Assembly (NCBI GenBank): GCA_039933105.1
Contig: JBDTOT010000013.1
Location: 37,280 to 101,279, forward strand
Length of the DNA stretch: 64,000 nt
Origin: FEN-1219 sp039933105
Lineage (GTDB): Bacteria > Pseudomonadota > Gammaproteobacteria > Steroidobacterales > Rariloculaceae
Reading direction: 5' to 3'
Positions 18,284-27,008 of this stretch are shown here, in pieces. Below the pieces are notes generated by a model. It did no database searches and was not told where the DNA came from. It saw only the letters and a list, made by a program, of their open reading frames with translations. A program made the position numbers and the translations under genes. Every line of letters starts with the position of its first letter. The stretch's first letter is position 1.

Positions 18284-18618
18284 GCAAGCCGGGTCTCCTG
18301 ACACTGACGATCAAGGACAAGAGCGCGCTGTACCTTGCGTACATGCCGTTCATCAAGAATGGCGGACTCTTCATCCCGACGAACTCGAGCTACAAGCTCG
18401 GCGACGAAGTTTTCATGCTTCTGAATGTGATGGGCGAGGAAGAGAAGATCCCCGTCGCCGGACGCGTCATCTGGATTACGCCCAAGGGAGCGCAGGGCAA
18501 GCGCACCGCGGGCATCGGCGTGCAGTTCAGCGAGCAGGATCAGGGCAACACGCAGAAACGCATCGAGACCTATCTCGCTGGCGCGTTGGGCGGCGATAAG
18601 CCGACCCACACCCTCTAG
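18280..18618 (+). CDS. pilZ: PilZ domain protein, type lacking the c-di-GMP motif
   Basis: Protein of 112 residues starting at GTG 18280. It is a single PilZ fold with NGGLFIPT and AGIGVQFSE, placed directly after holB as in Pseudomonas and Xanthomonas. The RxxxR and D/NxSxxG residues needed for cyclic-di-GMP binding are not visible. It is therefore probably the non-binding kind that supports type IV pilus assembly through protein contacts (PilB/FimX) and does not sense the nucleotide itself. It ends 4 bp from the convergent neighbour. Confidence 0.85.
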   Translation: MSKPGLLTLTIKDKSALYLAYMPFIKNGGLFIPTNSSYKLGDEVFMLLNVMGEEEKIPVAGRVIWITPKGAQGKRTAGIGVQFSEQDQGNTQKRIETYLAGALGGDKPTHTL

Positions 18619-18622
18619 TCCA

Positions 18623-19669
18623 CTAGCCCGGTAAGCCAGTTCGGTTCAGTCCGCCCTTCAAGACGTAGGTCTGAAATCCACGCTCGCTCAAAATGAACGC
18701 GCCGGCCGAGCTGCGCCGACCTGTGTCGCAGCACACGACGTATCTGATCGCGGGGTCGAGCGTCTTGAGTTTCAGACGGATGAAGTACAGCGGGACATTG
18801 ACGGCGCCCTCGTTGTGATAGGCCTCGAACTCCGACGGCAATCGAACATCGAGCCACTGACCGCCATCCCGGATGACCTGCTCGGCCTGCGCCGTATCCA
18901 CCCAGTCCAGCATCGGCTCGTTCAATAGCGTGCGGAAGTCCTCTTTGCCGAGGCGCATCAACGAGCCCTCGGTCTCCAACGTGACTGTCGCGTTTCGCTT
19001 GGCTTCGGAGATCAGCGCTTCCTCGCCGAAAGTGTCCCCTACTTGGAGTTCCGCGAGGCGGATGCCTTCCTTGTTGAGTGGCGTCTCGCGCGTCACAACG
19101 CACTTGCCGCGCGTAATCACGTAGAAGTAATCGCCTTCTTCGCCCTGTTTGATGACCACGTCGCCGGCGCGGTAGTTAACCTGTTGCAGGCGCATGAAGA
19201 TGGCCTGGATATTCGCCGGCGGAATTTTGTGGAAGGCTTTTGTCTGCAGAAGGGTGGTCATCCAGTCGTCGCTGCCGCTGGTTTCTCCACGGAGCTCCGA
19301 CACTTCGTAAGAGCCGGTCTGGTCCCACGTCAGCATCACGTCGAGCAAGTCGCTGTCGATCGCGAGGTATTCGACCGGGCTAGTGGCCATCGCCGTGTGT
19401 TGGCGTGGCAGCTTGGGTGATAGCGGATTGCGGGCGTTATCGGACGCGCCGACAATTTTCGCCACGGTTCGGTCGCCTTCACGCAGCTCGACCGTGCCGG
19501 TTAGGACGTAAACAGTGCGTTTCTCGGTATCGCCCTCGCGAAACAGCGCTTCGCCCGGTTGCGCGTCGCGAACCTTGGTTTTCTTGACCAACGCATGAAG
19601 ATTGTCCTTCTTCAGGCTGTCAATCGGCGACAGCGCCTTTAATCGATCGATTTCGACTTGCTTGCTCAT
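18623..19669 (-). CDS. Cyclic nucleotide-binding and rhodanese domain protein
   Basis: Cytoplasmic protein of 348 residues without membrane segments. Two cyclic nucleotide-binding folds (about residues 15-125 and 140-255) precede a rhodanese domain (about 258-345). The second CNB domain has GDTFGEEAL, the phosphate-binding cassette position. The rhodanese loop CCDTGRRS (Cys about 313-314) provides a possible sulfur-transfer cysteine. No helix-turn-helix is present, so it is not a CRP-type regulator. It may couple nucleotide or redox signals to sulfur transfer; the actual role is unknown. Confidence 0.8.
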   Translation of the reverse strand: MSKQVEIDRLKALSPIDSLKKDNLHALVKKTKVRDAQPGEALFREGDTEKRTVYVLTGTVELREGDRTVAKIVGASDNARNPLSPKLPRQHTAMATSPVEYLAIDSDLLDVMLTWDQTGSYEVSELRGETSGSDDWMTTLLQTKAFHKIPPANIQAIFMRLQQVNYRAGDVVIKQGEEGDYFYVITRGKCVVTRETPLNKEGIRLAELQVGDTFGEEALISEAKRNATVTLETEGSLMRLGKEDFRTLLNEPMLDWVDTAQAEQVIRDGGQWLDVRLPSEFEAYHNEGAVNVPLYFIRLKLKTLDPAIRYVVCCDTGRRSSAGAFILSERGFQTYVLKGGLNRTGLPG

Positions 19670-19755
19670 CCAGGGTTGGGACAGCGCGAGAAACCAGCGA
19701 GGTTGTTAGCCGTTGCAGTCTAACATAGCGTGCTCGAGCATCACTGCCGACGGAT

Positions 19756-21789
19756 TCACGCCTCGCCTACGAACGCGCGCCACCCGGCATGGGGTGTGAA
19801 CCGCGTCCCAAATCGCTGCGCGAGGCTCTCTAGTTTGGCTACGACGGCGGCAACTCCTCGCTCTCGCGCGTAGCGCATCGGCCCGCCCCGAAATGGCGCA
19901 AAACCCGTGCCGAACACGATACCCGCGTCCAACAAGTCCGCGTCGGCCACTACGCCTTCGTGCAGACAAGCGACGGCTTCGTTGAGGAGCGGCAGGATCA
20001 AACGATCGGCGAGTTCGGCATCACCCTTCGGCGCCGAGCGATTCTTGATGGCCTTGCCCGTCTCGTCGTACCGGTAGAAACCGCGGTGTGTTTTCGCTCC
20101 GAGCTCGCCCTTGGCGACCTTTTCTCGCAACAGATCCGGAGGCTTCGCCGCGAGAACCTCGCTCAATATTTCCGCCACATGCAAGGCAACATCGAGGCCT
20201 ACGCGATCCGCCAACTCGATCGGCCCCACAGGCATGCCGAATGCTTTCGCTGCTGAATCGATCGTTTCGAGTGCGTTGCCATCGAGGTGCGCGTAGAGCG
20301 CCTCGAGCATGTACGGTGTCAACAGACGGTTGACGACGAACCCTGGCGCACTACGACAAGGTAGGGGAAGTTTGCCGATCCTGGTAACGAACGACAGCGC
20401 CTTCTGCACCGCCTCGGCCGTCGTGTCGCGCCCCTGAATGACCTCGACGAGTGGCAAGCTCGCAACGGGATTGAAGAAATGCAATCCGACGAGGCGCCCC
20501 GGGGATTGCAATGCACCGCTGAGATTTTCCAGCACGATGCTCGAGGTGTTGGTGGCGATCAACGCATCGGGTCGTAGCTTCGGCTCGAGGCTCGCAAACA
20601 ATGCGCGCTTCGCGTCAACGTTCTCGATGATGGCTTCGATCACGACATCGGCCGAACCGACTGAGGCCGCTTCGAGATCCACGCGGAGGCGCGCCGCTGC
20701 CGCACCAGCCTCACCCGGCGCCCGTAAGCGCTTCTTGAATAGCTCACGCGCGCGAGTCAACGCCGGTTCCACGTACTGCAGAGCTCGGTCCTGTAACGTG
20801 ACCGACAGACCGCGCACCACACACCACGCCGCGATGTCGCCGCCCATCGTTCCGGCACCGACCACATGCACGTGCTCGACCTTCGTGCCTCTCGGCGCGA
20901 GATTTCGTAAGCGCTCGCGTAGCTCGAACACACGCACTAGATTTCGGCATGTCGGCGTCGCGAACAGCTGGCCAATCGATAGCGCTTCCGCGCGCTCCGC
21001 CGCCGCACCGTGGCCGCCGTAGCGTTGCCACAGATCTATGATTGCGTACGGCGCCGGATAGTGATCGCGCCGTGCACGGCGCGCGACTTGCCTGCGCAGA
21101 AACGCGGCGAGAAGAGGGCGAATGGGCGCGCTACTCACCACGCGCAAATACCACGGCGCTCGACGCGGAGCGGGGCGCTTCAGCACCATGTCAGCGGCTT
21201 CGGCGTCGAGTGCGTCACGCATGACGATGCGATCGACGAGCCCCGCGGCCAGAGCTTCTCGCGGTGACAGTGAACGGCCCGTCAGCATCAGATCCAAAGC
21301 GCGCGGCGCGCCGACCAGCTGCACGCAACGCACCGTACCCCCGAACCCCGGGTGAATGCCCAGCTGCACTTCGGGTAGGCCAAGCGTGCGCTCGAATGCT
21401 TCGACAACCACGCGGTAGCGGCACGCGAGCGCAAGCTCCAGGCCACCACCAAGAGCGTAGCCGTCAATTGCCGCAACAGTCGGTACATTGAGATTCTCGA
21501 TGCGAGCGAGCAGCGCTTGCCCCCGAGCCGCGGATGCGGTGCCTTCGTTCGCGGTTCTAATCTGGCTGAACTCTTTGACGTCCGCGCCAAGGATGAAACC
21601 GCTGCTCTTGCCCGATTTAATGACGACGCCGCGACACTCGAGGCGCTCGATCTCGTCCAACTGATTGCCGAGCTCGGCAAGCACCTCAGAAGACAGCGTG
21701 TTGGCCGTCGCACCCGCGCGGTCGAGCGTCAACCAGCAGATGGCCTGCTGATCGATCTCCCGGCGCCAGTGTTTCAGTTGCGAGCTCAT
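19756..21789 (-). CDS. Fatty-acid oxidation alpha subunit (enoyl-CoA hydratase/3-hydroxyacyl-CoA dehydrogenase)
   Basis: Bifunctional enzyme of 677 residues. The N-terminal crotonase domain carries YALGGGLELALAC and the catalytic-Glu segment PEVQLGIHPGFGG. The NAD domain starts at VHVVGAGTMGGDIAAW (about residue 310) and the dehydrogenase domain has the catalytic His in GLHFFNP. This is the FadB/FadJ layout that hydrates and oxidises acyl-CoA in beta-oxidation. No thiolase gene (fadA/fadI) is adjacent, so partner and substrate range are open. It lies 9 bp after the EEP hydrolase gene on the same strand. Confidence 0.88.
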   Translation of the reverse strand: MSSQLKHWRREIDQQAICWLTLDRAGATANTLSSEVLAELGNQLDEIERLECRGVVIKSGKSSGFILGADVKEFSQIRTANEGTASAARGQALLARIENLNVPTVAAIDGYALGGGLELALACRYRVVVEAFERTLGLPEVQLGIHPGFGGTVRCVQLVGAPRALDLMLTGRSLSPREALAAGLVDRIVMRDALDAEAADMVLKRPAPRRAPWYLRVVSSAPIRPLLAAFLRRQVARRARRDHYPAPYAIIDLWQRYGGHGAAAERAEALSIGQLFATPTCRNLVRVFELRERLRNLAPRGTKVEHVHVVGAGTMGGDIAAWCVVRGLSVTLQDRALQYVEPALTRARELFKKRLRAPGEAGAAAARLRVDLEAASVGSADVVIEAIIENVDAKRALFASLEPKLRPDALIATNTSSIVLENLSGALQSPGRLVGLHFFNPVASLPLVEVIQGRDTTAEAVQKALSFVTRIGKLPLPCRSAPGFVVNRLLTPYMLEALYAHLDGNALETIDSAAKAFGMPVGPIELADRVGLDVALHVAEILSEVLAAKPPDLLREKVAKGELGAKTHRGFYRYDETGKAIKNRSAPKGDAELADRLILPLLNEAVACLHEGVVADADLLDAGIVFGTGFAPFRGGPMRYARERGVAAVVAKLESLAQRFGTRFTPHAGWRAFVGEA

Positions 21790-21798
21790 CGGTCGCCG

Positions 21799-22554
21799 TT
21801 ACGCGGCCACACGCGCGCCGCGCTCGACCTCGAAGTCACAGACGAGCGGCAGATGATCAGAGAACTTGACCGCTGGAACAGAAAAGCCTGTCACGTTGAT
21901 GCCGTCGCCATACAGGACGAAATCGAGCTCCTTGCGCGGCGAGCGGCTGGGATACGACGGTAGGCCGCGTTCATTGGCGCTGCGCAACTTGCACGCCTTC
22001 GTGAAAAGGTAGATCTCCTGGTCGCCCCAGAACGTATTGAAATCCCCGGCAACAATGACCGGCTTTCGTGACGCCACGACGAGGTCGTGCAAGTGCTGCA
22101 ACTGCGTATGGCGGTGACGGTACTTCAACGACAGATGCACCAGGAACACCGCGCAGTCCTCGAGCTCGAGCTCGATGATGAGCCGCTTGATGCCCTTCTC
22201 GAAGTAATGAAACCTCTCGCCATGCACCCGCGGAGCGGCAAGGAACGCGTTGCCTTGCTTGCGCAGTATGGGTAGGTGCTGATTCAGCGACTCGATCCCG
22301 TACTTGCACTGGTACACGGAATAGTGACCGAGAGAACGAGCAATGACGTCGGCTTGATTGATGCTCCGCGTCCTAATGGAACCGGTATCAACCTCGACGA
22401 GACCGACGATGTCGGGATCTTGCGACTTGATGAAGTCGGTGATGCGCTGCAGGTTAGTGCGGTTGCCGAGCAGGTAGCCCATACCGGGCAACGGCCAGTG
22501 CAAAGCGGAGCCAAGCCCGAGTCCGTAGCGAATGTTGTACAGCAGTAACCGCAT
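21799..22554 (-). CDS. Endonuclease/exonuclease/phosphatase (EEP) family hydrolase
   Basis: Protein of 251 residues without an obvious signal peptide. Metal and catalytic residues of the EEP fold are visible: Asn in LLYNIRYG, Glu in GLVEVD, Asp-Asn in AGDFNTFWG, and the terminal Asp-His in SDHLPLV. The family includes nucleases, sphingomyelinases and inositol phosphatases, and sequence alone does not decide the substrate. It is transcribed divergently from the TIR-like and GDPD genes across 150 bp and upstream of the beta-oxidation gene, so a lipid-related role is as plausible as a nucleic-acid one. Confidence 0.82.
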   Translation of the reverse strand: MRLLLYNIRYGLGLGSALHWPLPGMGYLLGNRTNLQRITDFIKSQDPDIVGLVEVDTGSIRTRSINQADVIARSLGHYSVYQCKYGIESLNQHLPILRKQGNAFLAAPRVHGERFHYFEKGIKRLIIELELEDCAVFLVHLSLKYRHRHTQLQHLHDLVVASRKPVIVAGDFNTFWGDQEIYLFTKACKLRSANERGLPSYPSRSPRKELDFVLYGDGINVTGFSVPAVKFSDHLPLVCDFEVERGARVAA

Positions 22555-22704
22555 CTACTTCAGTAGTGTACCGGAGCAGAGCGCGGGACGATCGACAAGT
22601 TCGCGAGGCGAAGCTTGGCCCCAAAGGCGGATGGCGTTCGTTGCAAATATGGGGCTCCAGTAGTAGCTTCCGGGAAAGTTGATCGGCCCTGAAATCGCAG
22701 CGAT

Positions 22705-23160
22705 ATGTCCGCCAAGAACCCAATCCGATTGTTCGTCACGCACGCGTTCGCGAGCCACACCGACTATCACCGGGTGTTCGAATACCTGGAAGCCTCGCCG
22801 AATTTCTTCTACCGCAACTGCAGCGTCCCGGACCACCCGCCCACTGCCGGCGGCAAAGAGGCCCTGAAGGAGGAATATCGGACACAGCTGAAGACCGCAG
22901 AAGTCGTCGTCGTCTTGAGCTCGCTGTATACCGAGAACGAATACTGGACGACATACCAGATGGATGTGGCCCAAGCCAACAACCTGCCGTTAGTCGCGAT
23001 CGAGCCATTCGGAGGCAACGCGAAAGTGCCTCCGGAGCTCGTCAAACGTTGTGCCGAGGTGATCGGTTGGAACGAGCGGGTCATCGTCGATACTGTCCGT
23101 AGCCAGGCGCGTCATGAAGACACTCAGCGCTGGGACACCATCGAATTCAAGCTTGACTGA
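22705..23160 (+). CDS. TIR-like domain protein (MTH538/ThsB-like)
   Basis: Protein of 151 residues that is essentially one domain. IRLFVTHAF at the N-terminus, YRTQLKTAEVVVVLSSLY and the following YQMDVAQANNLPLVAIEPFG follow the flavodoxin-like pattern of the MTH538 TIR-like family (PF08937), which also holds the ThsB sensor of Thoeris. No transmembrane segment is visible. The gene overlaps the downstream GDPD gene by up to 47 bp, so the two are probably co-expressed. No ThsA-type effector lies nearby, so a defence role is only a possibility. Confidence 0.7.
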   Translation: MSAKNPIRLFVTHAFASHTDYHRVFEYLEASPNFFYRNCSVPDHPPTAGGKEALKEEYRTQLKTAEVVVVLSSLYTENEYWTTYQMDVAQANNLPLVAIEPFGGNAKVPPELVKRCAEVIGWNERVIVDTVRSQARHEDTQRWDTIEFKLD

Positions 23161-24088
23161 ACGCGCCATCGTCATCGCGCATCGCGGTGCGAGCGGCTAC
23201 CTACCCGAACACACACTGGTCGGTAAGGCACTGGCGTATGGCCTCGGCGCCGACTATCTCGAGCAGGACGTCGTCGCCACGCGAGATGCTGAACTCGTCG
23301 TGCTGCACGACCTGCATCTCGACGAAGTCAGCGACGTCGCGCAGCGCTTCCCGGGGCGACATCGCAAGGACGGGCTTCACTACGCCATCGACTTCGATTT
23401 AGCGGAGCTGCAACACCTCACCGTGTTCGAACGCCGTGCACCCGGCACCAGCACTGCGAAGTATCCGGACCGGTTCCCGGCAGGCATCGGGGTGGCGCGA
23501 ATTGCGACACTCGACGATGAGCTGCGGCTGATTCAGGGTTTGAATCAATCGACGGGACGATCCGTCGGCGTCTATTCCGAAATCAAGGACCCGCAGTGGC
23601 ACCTCGAGCACGGCGTCGATCTCACTCGCTTGCTGCTCGCGAAACTCCGGGCCTTTGGCTACTTTCAGCCGGAGCACACGGCGTTCGTCCAGTGTTTCGA
23701 TGCGAACGAGTTGCGCCGCGTGCGGGATGACCTAGGCTGCGGGTTGCGGCTCATACAGCTCGTCGAGGACGAACCTGCGTTCACGGAGCTGCTGACGCCA
23801 GCAGGTCTCGCGGGCGTGGCGCGCTACGCATTTGGTTTGGGGCCGAGTCACCGCCAACTCGTGGCCGACGAAGGCGGGCGACCGCACATTACATCGCTCA
23901 CGACCCGCGCCCGCGAGGTCGGCTTGCGGCTCCATCCCTATACCTTCCGCCGCGAGGAGCTGCCCGGCTACGCGACCTCCCTCGAGCATTTGCTGGAAGT
24001 CTTCCTGGGTCATGCCCGCGTAGACGGCGTCTTCTGTGACTTCCCGGACGTCGCCGCCCGCGTGCGCGATAGGCTCGGCTCCCGTTGA
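23114..24088 (+). CDS. Glycerophosphodiester phosphodiesterase
   Basis: GDPD-family TIM barrel of 324 residues. Catalytic and calcium-site residues are visible in VIAHRGASGYLPEHT, DYLEQDVV, LHDLHLDEVS and YSEIK. This is the GlpQ layout that hydrolyses glycerophosphodiesters to glycerol-3-phosphate and an alcohol. GlpQ is usually periplasmic, but no signal peptide is seen: ATG 23114 adds a polar N-terminus, and TTG 23153 would begin right before the domain. It may therefore act in the cytoplasm. The start overlaps the TIR-like gene. Confidence 0.87.
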   Translation: MKTLSAGTPSNSSLTERAIVIAHRGASGYLPEHTLVGKALAYGLGADYLEQDVVATRDAELVVLHDLHLDEVSDVAQRFPGRHRKDGLHYAIDFDLAELQHLTVFERRAPGTSTAKYPDRFPAGIGVARIATLDDELRLIQGLNQSTGRSVGVYSEIKDPQWHLEHGVDLTRLLLAKLRAFGYFQPEHTAFVQCFDANELRRVRDDLGCGLRLIQLVEDEPAFTELLTPAGLAGVARYAFGLGPSHRQLVADEGGRPHITSLTTRAREVGLRLHPYTFRREELPGYATSLEHLLEVFLGHARVDGVFCDFPDVAARVRDRLGSR

Positions 24089-24179
24089 ACAAAATGACTC
24101 ATCGCGGGAACGAAGCTCAATAGACAGAGGTTGGAAACTGACCTAGAGTAAATTCAGAACGGGAAGAGGGGATAGGGAC

Positions 24180-24794
24180 ATGAGAATCGGCGCAGCCGCC
24201 TCCGTCTTGTTCTTCGTGTGGTGCGTTGCGCATCCGACGGGTGACACGCAAGCCGGCGATCGCGCGTGCAACGTCAAGGATTGCTTCAGCGCCCGCGATG
24301 TACGCAGCTTCGACGTGATCGACAAAAGCACGGTCATCGTCTACATCGGCTCCCAGCATTGCGCGTTCAAGGTCGAACTACGCGGTACGTTCTGTGACCT
24401 TACTTACGCGCCGGAACTTGTATTCAGCGACCCGAAGGACCTGCCGCTCGATTTCGGGCAGCCCGAAGATTTGAGCCTCCCGGGTCAAAGGCGCGGGCGT
24501 GCAAGCCTCAAAGTCTGTGACAACAACCTCGGACTTCAAGTCAGCGGCGGCGCGTTCACCGAGCAGCCCACCGTGAGCTCAAACGACCCCTCGGTCCCTC
24601 GCGACCGGTTCGGACGCGCAAAAGCCGCCTGCGAGGTGTCGAGTGTCGCGGCCATTACGGACGATCAGGTGGTGGAGATATACGTGGCGCATCGCATCGC
24701 GCCTCCGCTGCCACCGATGGGGGCTGCAGACATTCAGATCGGGAAGCAGGCCGGGGAAAATTCGAAACCCGCGCCGTCGGACAACGAGAAGTAG
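24180..24794 (+). CDS. Secreted DUF6491-type protein
   Basis: Protein of 204 residues with a cleavable signal peptide (about residues 1-26). The segment CFSARDVRSFDVIDKSTVIVY resembles DUF6491 proteins of gammaproteobacteria, small periplasmic or lipoprotein-like proteins of unknown function. Several cysteines (about residues 30, 35, 60, 71) could form disulfides. The C-terminal third is Pro-rich and low in complexity. ATG at 24180 follows a GGGGATAGGGA purine run. It is convergent with the M48 protease gene. Confidence 0.65.
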   Translation: MRIGAAASVLFFVWCVAHPTGDTQAGDRACNVKDCFSARDVRSFDVIDKSTVIVYIGSQHCAFKVELRGTFCDLTYAPELVFSDPKDLPLDFGQPEDLSLPGQRRGRASLKVCDNNLGLQVSGGAFTEQPTVSSNDPSVPRDRFGRAKAACEVSSVAAITDDQVVEIYVAHRIAPPLPPMGAADIQIGKQAGENSKPAPSDNEK

Positions 24795-24814
24795 CAGGGA
24801 AACCTAGGTGTCCG

Positions 24815-25603
24815 TCATCGATCGGGCGCGGCGATCGCCTGACAGTTTGGATGCTTTCCCGCGTCGACCGCTTGGTTGTAGGCGATTAGCGCCGGCCGGA
24901 TCTGCTTGACGATAGTGTCCAACCGCGTGTCATCGGCCGGATGATCCGATAGGAACTCCGGCGGGGTGCCCTTGCCGCTCATTGCCGCCGCCATATTCTT
25001 CCAGAGGCTCAGCGCGGCCCGCGGATCAAAGCCCGCCTTCGCCATCGATTGCAAGCCGATAAGGTCGGCCTTAGTCTCTTGATCGCGCGCGTACGGCAGA
25101 CCGAGACTGAGCATTGCGCCTTCGTTCAACAGATCGGGGCTGATTCCCGTAGCCGCCGAGCCCAGAAGCACGAGCGCGTTGTTTCGAGCACCCTTACGCG
25201 CTCGCTGCATGACGTGGCCTTCCGTGGCATGAGCCACTTCATGGCCGATGACCGCCGCCAAGGCATCCGGTGTGTCTGCGACGCGCAAAAGACCGGTGAA
25301 CACTCCGATCTTGTAGTTCGGGTCGGCAAACGCGTTGATTTGGTCATCGTCGAACACGACGACTTCCCAATCTGCCTGAGCTTGCTCGGGTGACAAGGTC
25401 GCGATGAGGTCGTTGGCGACGCACTGAACGTAGTTTTGGATACGCTGATCGTGCACCAGGGAAAGGTGGCGCTTCATCGATAGCCACTCGACGCGCGCCT
25501 CGCGCCGAACCTCTTTCTCGGACACGATCAACTGCGCGCGCGCGATCGTGCTAACGGTCAACGCCAAACATGCCGCAACGAGCAACGATGCGGTCCGGAG
25601 CAT
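24815..25603 (-). CDS. Periplasmic M48 family metalloprotease
   Basis: Protein of 262 residues with a signal peptide (about residues 1-23, ending ARA). Zinc ligands are visible as HEVAHATEGH and the downstream Glu in QETKADLIGL. SDHPADDTRLD is conserved in the LoiP/YcaL-like group of M48 peptidases. These proteases degrade misfolded envelope proteins. I chose ATG at 25603 because AGGA lies ten bases upstream; an in-frame ATG at 25630 lacks a site and would put polar residues before the signal peptide. Confidence 0.85.
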   Translation of the reverse strand: MLRTASLLVAACLALTVSTIARAQLIVSEKEVRREARVEWLSMKRHLSLVHDQRIQNYVQCVANDLIATLSPEQAQADWEVVVFDDDQINAFADPNYKIGVFTGLLRVADTPDALAAVIGHEVAHATEGHVMQRARKGARNNALVLLGSAATGISPDLLNEGAMLSLGLPYARDQETKADLIGLQSMAKAGFDPRAALSLWKNMAAAMSGKGTPPEFLSDHPADDTRLDTIVKQIRPALIAYNQAVDAGKHPNCQAIAAPDR

Positions 25604-25736
25604 GTCGAGTCGTCCTGAGGCTTGATCCATGCGATTAGAACGTCGGCCTTGCCATTCGTTCGCCCGGACGATAACACAAAGGCCAGGACGCGGCCGCGGG
25701 GGCGCTCGTAGAGAATCTGAGGGGCTCTATTGCCCG

Positions 25737-26336
25737 TTATTGCTGTTGGCCGGACCCCTTGTCACTGTTGGCCAACAAGTGCTGGCGCCGACCGCTAAAG
25801 CCGAACAGGCTTGCGTCGAGCTTCAACTGAATGAAGAACACGCCTTTCATGTTCGGATCGACGAGCTGAGCGCTGGTGACGCGCTCGACGGCGGCTTCCG
25901 GCAGATATGTAACGTTCACAGCAACCCGTTTGATACCAAACGTCATGGCGGGCAGCACACCGGGGAATGGCTGGTTGTGCCGAACGTCTTCGCGCGTCAT
26001 CACGAACCCGATCAACCCGACGTCGAAATACGCCTGATTGGAGAACATGCGAAACCGTCGCTTCATGCCGCCGCCGGCCATATAGGACGGATGTTCGGCG
26101 CTGTCCTTGAAACCGTTCGCCAAGGCGACCTTCACCCAACGGCCGCGGCTATTGAACTCGCGCTCGACGCCGATGCCCCAGTTTTCCTCGTTCCAGCGGT
26201 GGGCGGAGGCGACGTGAACGGAGCGCCCGTTGACGACGACGTCCCAGTCGCTGCCCTGAGCTTGAGCGTTACCGGCGATCGCTGCCAACATCAACAGCGC
26301 CGCGGCAAGCCATCCCGAATACGCAGTTGTCGTCAT
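25737..26336 (-). CDS. Exported protein of unknown function, possible outer-membrane barrel
   Basis: Protein of 199 residues. I do not recognise the family with certainty. A signal peptide (about residues 1-27, ending AQA) is followed by alternating hydrophobic/polar strands rich in aromatic residues (HRWNEENWGIGVE, RRFRMFSNQAYFDVGLIGF), the pattern of a small eight-strand outer-membrane barrel such as PagP. The C-terminus does not end in Phe. The start is ATG 26336; the longer frame to 26456 lacks a signal peptide at its beginning. The gene ends in the terminus-proximal zone before the first dif-like site. Confidence 0.5.
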   Translation of the reverse strand: MTTTAYSGWLAAALLMLAAIAGNAQAQGSDWDVVVNGRSVHVASAHRWNEENWGIGVEREFNSRGRWVKVALANGFKDSAEHPSYMAGGGMKRRFRMFSNQAYFDVGLIGFVMTREDVRHNQPFPGVLPAMTFGIKRVAVNVTYLPEAAVERVTSAQLVDPNMKGVFFIQLKLDASLFGFSGRRQHLLANSDKGSGQQQ

Positions 26337-26455
26337 GCCGTAGCAAAGAGCAAGACGTGTGCCAGTTATACGAAACAATGGCTTATATGAGATTTCTCGG
26401 CGGTCTGTAAAGAGGGTCGACGAGCTCAGCGGAAGGCCTGCCCGGGATCTCATCA

Positions 26456-26483
26456 ATTGCGGATAATGTATAAAGGGGTCAAG
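26456..26483 (+). other. Left dif-like half site
   Basis: Three parts in dif order: ATTGCGGATAA, TGTATA, AAGGGGTCAAG. Against E. coli dif as I recall it, the XerC arm matches at 8 of 11 positions, the six-base central region is identical, and the XerD arm is essentially unrelated. It has the same orientation as the full site 1271 bp to the right, which is what integration by XerC exchange at dif would leave. Confidence 0.5.
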
Positions 26484-26620
26484 TTGACGGCCGGAGGAAA
26501 CTGAGCCGCCTCAGGACGTTACACAGCCCCGCAGCCGCTGCACGTGCCAGTGAGCGAGCGATAGAGGTCTGTCCGACCATACGAGCCGTGGTTGCTTTGA
26601 CGAAAGACGGTTCGGCAAGG

Positions 26621-26628
26621 GGGAAGGG
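26621..26628 (+). other. KOPS octamer (FtsK-orienting), pointing right
   Basis: Exact GGGNAGGG (GGGAAGGG) on the plus strand, 1.1 kb left of the dif site and pointing towards it. Confidence 0.5.
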
Positions 26629-26726
26629 CGCTAGCCCGACGCGCGGCAGCTCGGCAGCTCGCTACGCTCGCTGGCCGAGTGCGCACCGCGTCGCGGATTT
26701 GTCGCTGCCGGGCGCGCTGCAAGCGG

Positions 26727-27008
26727 CTACGGGCTTGGCGCTCCGCAGCACCGCTTGTGCTTGACGCCCGATCCACACGGACACAGCTCGTTGCGGCCGA
26801 CCTTCACCGACAGCCGTGCATCCCGCATCGACGCGTACACCACCGAGTGACGATCACCCCTCGCACTCGTGCGGCGCATCCCGACCACGTACTTGCGAAG
26901 GGCCAGGACCACCAGCGAGTTCAGGCTAAGACCGAGCGTCTTGGCGTCGCCGGCCGCTTGCTCCCACAGATCCGACGCCAGCCGCACCGTAAACTTATGT
27001 GACCCCAT
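26727..27008 (-). CDS. Small RHH-like protein with C-terminal SEC-C zinc motif
   Basis: Protein of 93 residues. The N-terminal part (FTVRLASDLWEQAAGDAKTLGLSLNSLV) has the strand-helix-helix pattern of Arc-type ribbon-helix-helix proteins. The C-terminus NELCPCGSGVKHKRCCG is a textbook SEC-C zinc-binding motif. It may be a small DNA-binding regulator with a zinc tail. The start is ATG 27008 (GSHKF); the frame is open further upstream to 27149 without family resemblance. It lies inside the dif-bounded segment and points the same way as the DUF3653 gene. Confidence 0.6.
   Translation of the reverse strand: MGSHKFTVRLASDLWEQAAGDAKTLGLSLNSLVVLALRKYVVGMRRTSARGDRHSVVYASMRDARLSVKVGRNELCPCGSGVKHKRCCGAPSP

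Larger units (their letters stand above)
26337..26726. other. 390-bp non-coding stretch at the edge of the terminus zone
   Basis: No convincing coding sequence. The 85-codon minus-strand frame at 26519-26776 is Arg/Ala-rich and runs into the SEC-C gene, as shadow frames do. The stretch does contain the left dif-like site (26456-26483) and a KOPS octamer (26621-26628). Confidence 0.6.

Noticed and set aside
22705..23160. Complete Thoeris defence system
   Set aside because: Only a ThsB-like protein is present; no SIR2/SLOG or other ThsA effector is encoded nearby.
26650..26690. Palindromic-looking GCTCGCTACGCTCGC segment as a REP element
   Set aside because: The arms are mirror-like and not reverse complements, so no stable hairpin forms, and I found no second copy.
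26519..26776. Minus-strand 85-codon frame as a small gene
   Set aside because: Arg/Ala/Ser composition like a shadow frame, no ribosome-binding site, and it overlaps the end of the SEC-C gene.
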